Source of the DNA: AC-32 sp038236705
Lineage (GTDB): Bacteria > Actinomycetota > Thermoleophilia > Gaiellales > Gaiellaceae
Length of the DNA stretch: 24,188 bases
Assembly: GCA_038236705.1 (NCBI GenBank)
Contig: JBBRZN010000032.1
Span: 1 to 24,188 of the forward strand
Direction of reading: 5' to 3'
The notes beneath the pieces are model-generated. The model saw only the letters and a program-made list of their open reading frames with translations. It was not told where the DNA came from and ran no database searches. Both the position numbers and the translations under genes were made by a program. Below are positions 22,368 through 24,188 of the stretch, one piece after another (the stretch's first letter is position 1; the number at the start of each line of letters is the position of its first letter).

Positions 22368-23752
22368 CACCTAGCTCCTTCCTTGACAAGCTCGACCTCA
22401 TGCTCGGATAAGTCAGCGACGCCACCGTCGGCGACGTGCACAAGATTGCCGACGCCCGCCCGCTTGAGTAGGGACACGGCGAGCGAGCTGCGGTTGCCGG
22501 CTGAGCAGGCAACCGCGATGGGCTTGCTGTTGGACGCGAGCTCGGATGGCAGCCCGTCATGAAGCTCGTGGTAGGGGACGTGAACCGATCCCTCGACGTG
22601 GCCCGCCTCCCACTCGTCGTCTTCGCGCACGTCGAGCAGCACGACCTCCTCGCTCTTCAGCCGCTCGGCGAGAGTGGAGACGTCGATCGCCGGCGTCGTC
22701 TCGATCGGTAGACCCGCTCCCTCCCATGCGGCGATCCCGCCGGCGAGGTGGCCGGCGATGTTGCGGAAGCCGACCGCTTCGAGCATCCGCGCGAGCCGTC
22801 GCGCGTCCGCGTCGCTTGCCGCCATCACGACCACTTTGCTCTGCGGGTCGATCACCCAGGCTGCGCGCGTCCCGACTGCGGCGTTGATCATCGTCACGTT
22901 CAGGGAGCCGAAAGCATGGGTCGCGTCGTGCTCGCGCGTCGCGCGGCCGTCGACGAGTGTCGCGCCCTGCTCGGCGAGCTCGTGTACTCGCCGGGGCGTG
23001 AGCGGCTCGAGCGCCGTGGCCTCGGTGAGAAGCGGCCCTTGGTTGAGCGCGACGATCCGCTTGAAGTTCGGCGGCTGCGGCGCGAGCTCGCTCGTCAACT
23101 CGGCGACGAACGTGTCCTCGTCCTCGATCTTGAGCAAATGGTTGAAGCGGCGCTCGTACCCGAGCGTCGAGCCCGGCTTCTCGCTCATCCCGGCGCCGCC
23201 GCAGAGCGAGCCGCCGATGTGCCCCGGCCACACCTCCGCGTAGTCAGGGAGGTCCAGGAGCTTGCGCAGCGAGCGGTGCAGGTCGCGCGCACTTCCCTTC
23301 GGCTCGACCGCGAGATCTGGCCGTGCGAGGTCGCCGACGAACAGCGAGTCGCCGGTAATCAGCAGCCACGGCTCGTTGCTGCGACTCGCGTCCTCGACGA
23401 GGTACGCGAGATGCTCCGGCCGGTGCCCCGGCGTCGCCCGCGCCGTGATCCGTGCCTTGCCGACCTCGACCGTGTCGCCGTCGATGAGTGCCTCGTGGTC
23501 GTAGGCGACACCGGCGTCCTTCGACACGTGTATCGCTGCGCCGGTTGCCTGGCGCAGCCGGCCGTGGCCGGAGACGTGGTCGGCGTGGTTGTGTGTCTCG
23601 AGGATGTGCCGGATCTCGAACCCGTGCTCGTCGGCGAGCGTGAGGTAGTCCTCGATCTCCCAATTCGGGTCGATCACCACCCCTTCGCGAGCGTCGGCGA
23701 TCACGTACGACGCACAGCCGAGATCCTCGTGCAGTACCTGTCTGAAAAACAC
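22367..23752 (-). CDS. Metallo-beta-lactamase-fold / double-rhodanese fusion (persulfide dioxygenase-like)
   Basis: A 461-residue protein. Residues 1-245 form an ETHE1-like hydrolase-fold domain with ETHNHADH (H54, H56, D58, H59), TPGH (H110), GDSLFVGD (D135) and WPGH (H178). Rhodanese 1 (about 252-350) lacks the cysteine (VVMAASDADA) and is inactive. Rhodanese 2 (about 356-455) has LLDVREDDEWEAGH and CSAGNRS with C416. Such fusions oxidise glutathione or protein persulfide to sulfite and pass sulfur to the rhodanese. The start is taken as GTG 23752 (VFFRQVLHEDLGCASY) behind AGAGGA; longer ATG options upstream fall inside the transporter gene. It heads the sulfur operon 17 bases after that transporter. 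Confidence 0.93.
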   Translation of the reverse strand: MFFRQVLHEDLGCASYVIADAREGVVIDPNWEIEDYLTLADEHGFEIRHILETHNHADHVSGHGRLRQATGAAIHVSKDAGVAYDHEALIDGDTVEVGKARITARATPGHRPEHLAYLVEDASRSNEPWLLITGDSLFVGDLARPDLAVEPKGSARDLHRSLRKLLDLPDYAEVWPGHIGGSLCGGAGMSEKPGSTLGYERRFNHLLKIEDEDTFVAELTSELAPQPPNFKRIVALNQGPLLTEATALEPLTPRRVHELAEQGATLVDGRATREHDATHAFGSLNVTMINAAVGTRAAWVIDPQSKVVVMAASDADARRLARMLEAVGFRNIAGHLAGGIAAWEGAGLPIETTPAIDVSTLAERLKSEEVVLLDVREDDEWEAGHVEGSVHVPYHELHDGLPSELASNSKPIAVACSAGNRSSLAVSLLKRAGVGNLVHVADGGVADLSEHEVELVKEGAR

Positions 23753-23769
23753 GTGCTTCGTCCTCTCTG

Positions 23770-24188
23770 TCAGCTGTGGCTGAAGCGAACTTCGGGCAGT
23801 ACACGGTGGAGCCAGCGCGGGCGTGCCCACGCCGCCCGCCCGAGCAGGCGCAGCAGCACCGGGATGAGCACCAGCCGGATCAGTAGGGCGTCGAGGAGGA
23901 CGGCGACGCCGAGGATGATTCCCATCTCCTTCGGCGGTAGCGGCCCGGACAGGGCGAAGGTGAAGAAGACGGCAACCATCACGGCGGCCGCTGCGAAGAT
24001 GACGCGGCCCGAGTGCGCGACGCCGCCGATCATTGCTTCCCGTGCGTCGTGTGTCTCGTCCCAGTGTTCCTTCGCCGCCAACGAGGAGAAGCAGGAAGCC
24101 GAGAGCGAGCACGACGCCGATCACAAGTGGCGTCTTCGCCGCGAGCGCACGCTCGAGGTCGTGGTTCTCGGACGCCGCTCCGCCGACG
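23770..24188 (-). pseudogene. MMPL-family transporter, 3' end with internal deletion, partial at right edge
   Basis: From the right edge the minus strand encodes VGGAASENHDLERALAAKTP and LVIGVVLALGFLLLLV. After a frame change near 24088 it jumps directly to AAKEHWDETHDAREAMIGG, VFFTFALSGPLPPKEMG and LLDALLIRLVLIPVLLRL, ending TGA at 23770. In intact MMPL (RND-type) transporters several membrane helices, including the DYxxF motif region, separate those two parts. About 70-90 residues appear deleted, and the frame is shifted at the junction, so the protein cannot be functional. The 5' part lies outside the window. Confidence 0.75.

Overview
The window is high-GC DNA with strong Shine-Dalgarno boxes (AAAGGAG, GGAGG), frequent GTG starts and protein families typical of Actinomycetota. 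The LigA-like small membrane protein, DevS-like kinase, ADP-forming acyl-CoA synthetase with a GNAT head and DUF302/DUF5661 proteins suggest a deep-branching actinobacterium such as Thermoleophilia. That placement is inferred from family content and was not tested.

Layout. At 1-750 is an HTH protein running off the left edge, behind a perfect 24-bp palindrome. At 778-5163, all minus strand, are aconitase, a 55-codon ORF whose stop abuts the aconitase start, a small alpha/beta-barrel-like protein, a frameshifted DUF5661 gene and a universal stress protein. At 5455-7780, plus strand, is a two-component pair: a double-GAF histidine kinase with the DevS/DosT heme-GAF signature, overlapping by ATGA a NarL/FixJ regulator that carries one frameshift. 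At 7785-8951 (minus) is a membrane-anchored copper nitrite reductase-like protein with all copper ligands. At 9361-13777 (plus) are a GNAT/acyl-CoA synthetase fusion, a cupredoxin-like protein, a cupin, a broken glutaredoxin-like gene and a DUF302 protein. At 13803-15709 are two truncated genes meeting head to head, then a minus-strand group (SHOCT protein, methionine-rich PepSY-like protein, regulator stub) and a two-domain protein whose C-terminal half is a paralogue of the small protein at 3712-4026. At 16290-19038 are a LigA-like membrane protein, a decayed LuxR effector domain, a second universal stress protein and a zinc alcohol dehydrogenase. 19039-19521 is a graveyard: a synthetase N-terminal remnant, the 3' part of an initiator-tRNA-like sequence and a deacetylase tail. 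At 19568-24188 are a hemerythrin and a minus-strand sulfur cluster (beta-lactamase-fold/rhodanese fusion, rhodanese, TauE/SafE permease, rhodanese stub, beta-helix protein), with an internally deleted MMPL transporter at the right edge.

Main idea. A palindrome TGCGG-N5-CCGCA (commonest form TGCGGGAAAGCCGCA) occurs five times as perfect arms. In this reading it lies only between genes, upstream of the nitrite reductase, the synthetase, the cupredoxin, the two-domain protein and the alcohol dehydrogenase. Degenerate copies precede the universal stress genes and the small barrel protein. With the DevS-like sensor and its regulator in the middle, the window looks like a compact redox/hypoxia (dormancy-type) regulon whose operator differs from the mycobacterial DosR box. 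That the regulator binds this site is inference.

Caution. An unusual number of genes carry single-base frameshifts, several in short homopolymers. Some may be sequencing or assembly errors. The truncations, the internal deletion and the tRNA fragment look like real rearrangement scars.
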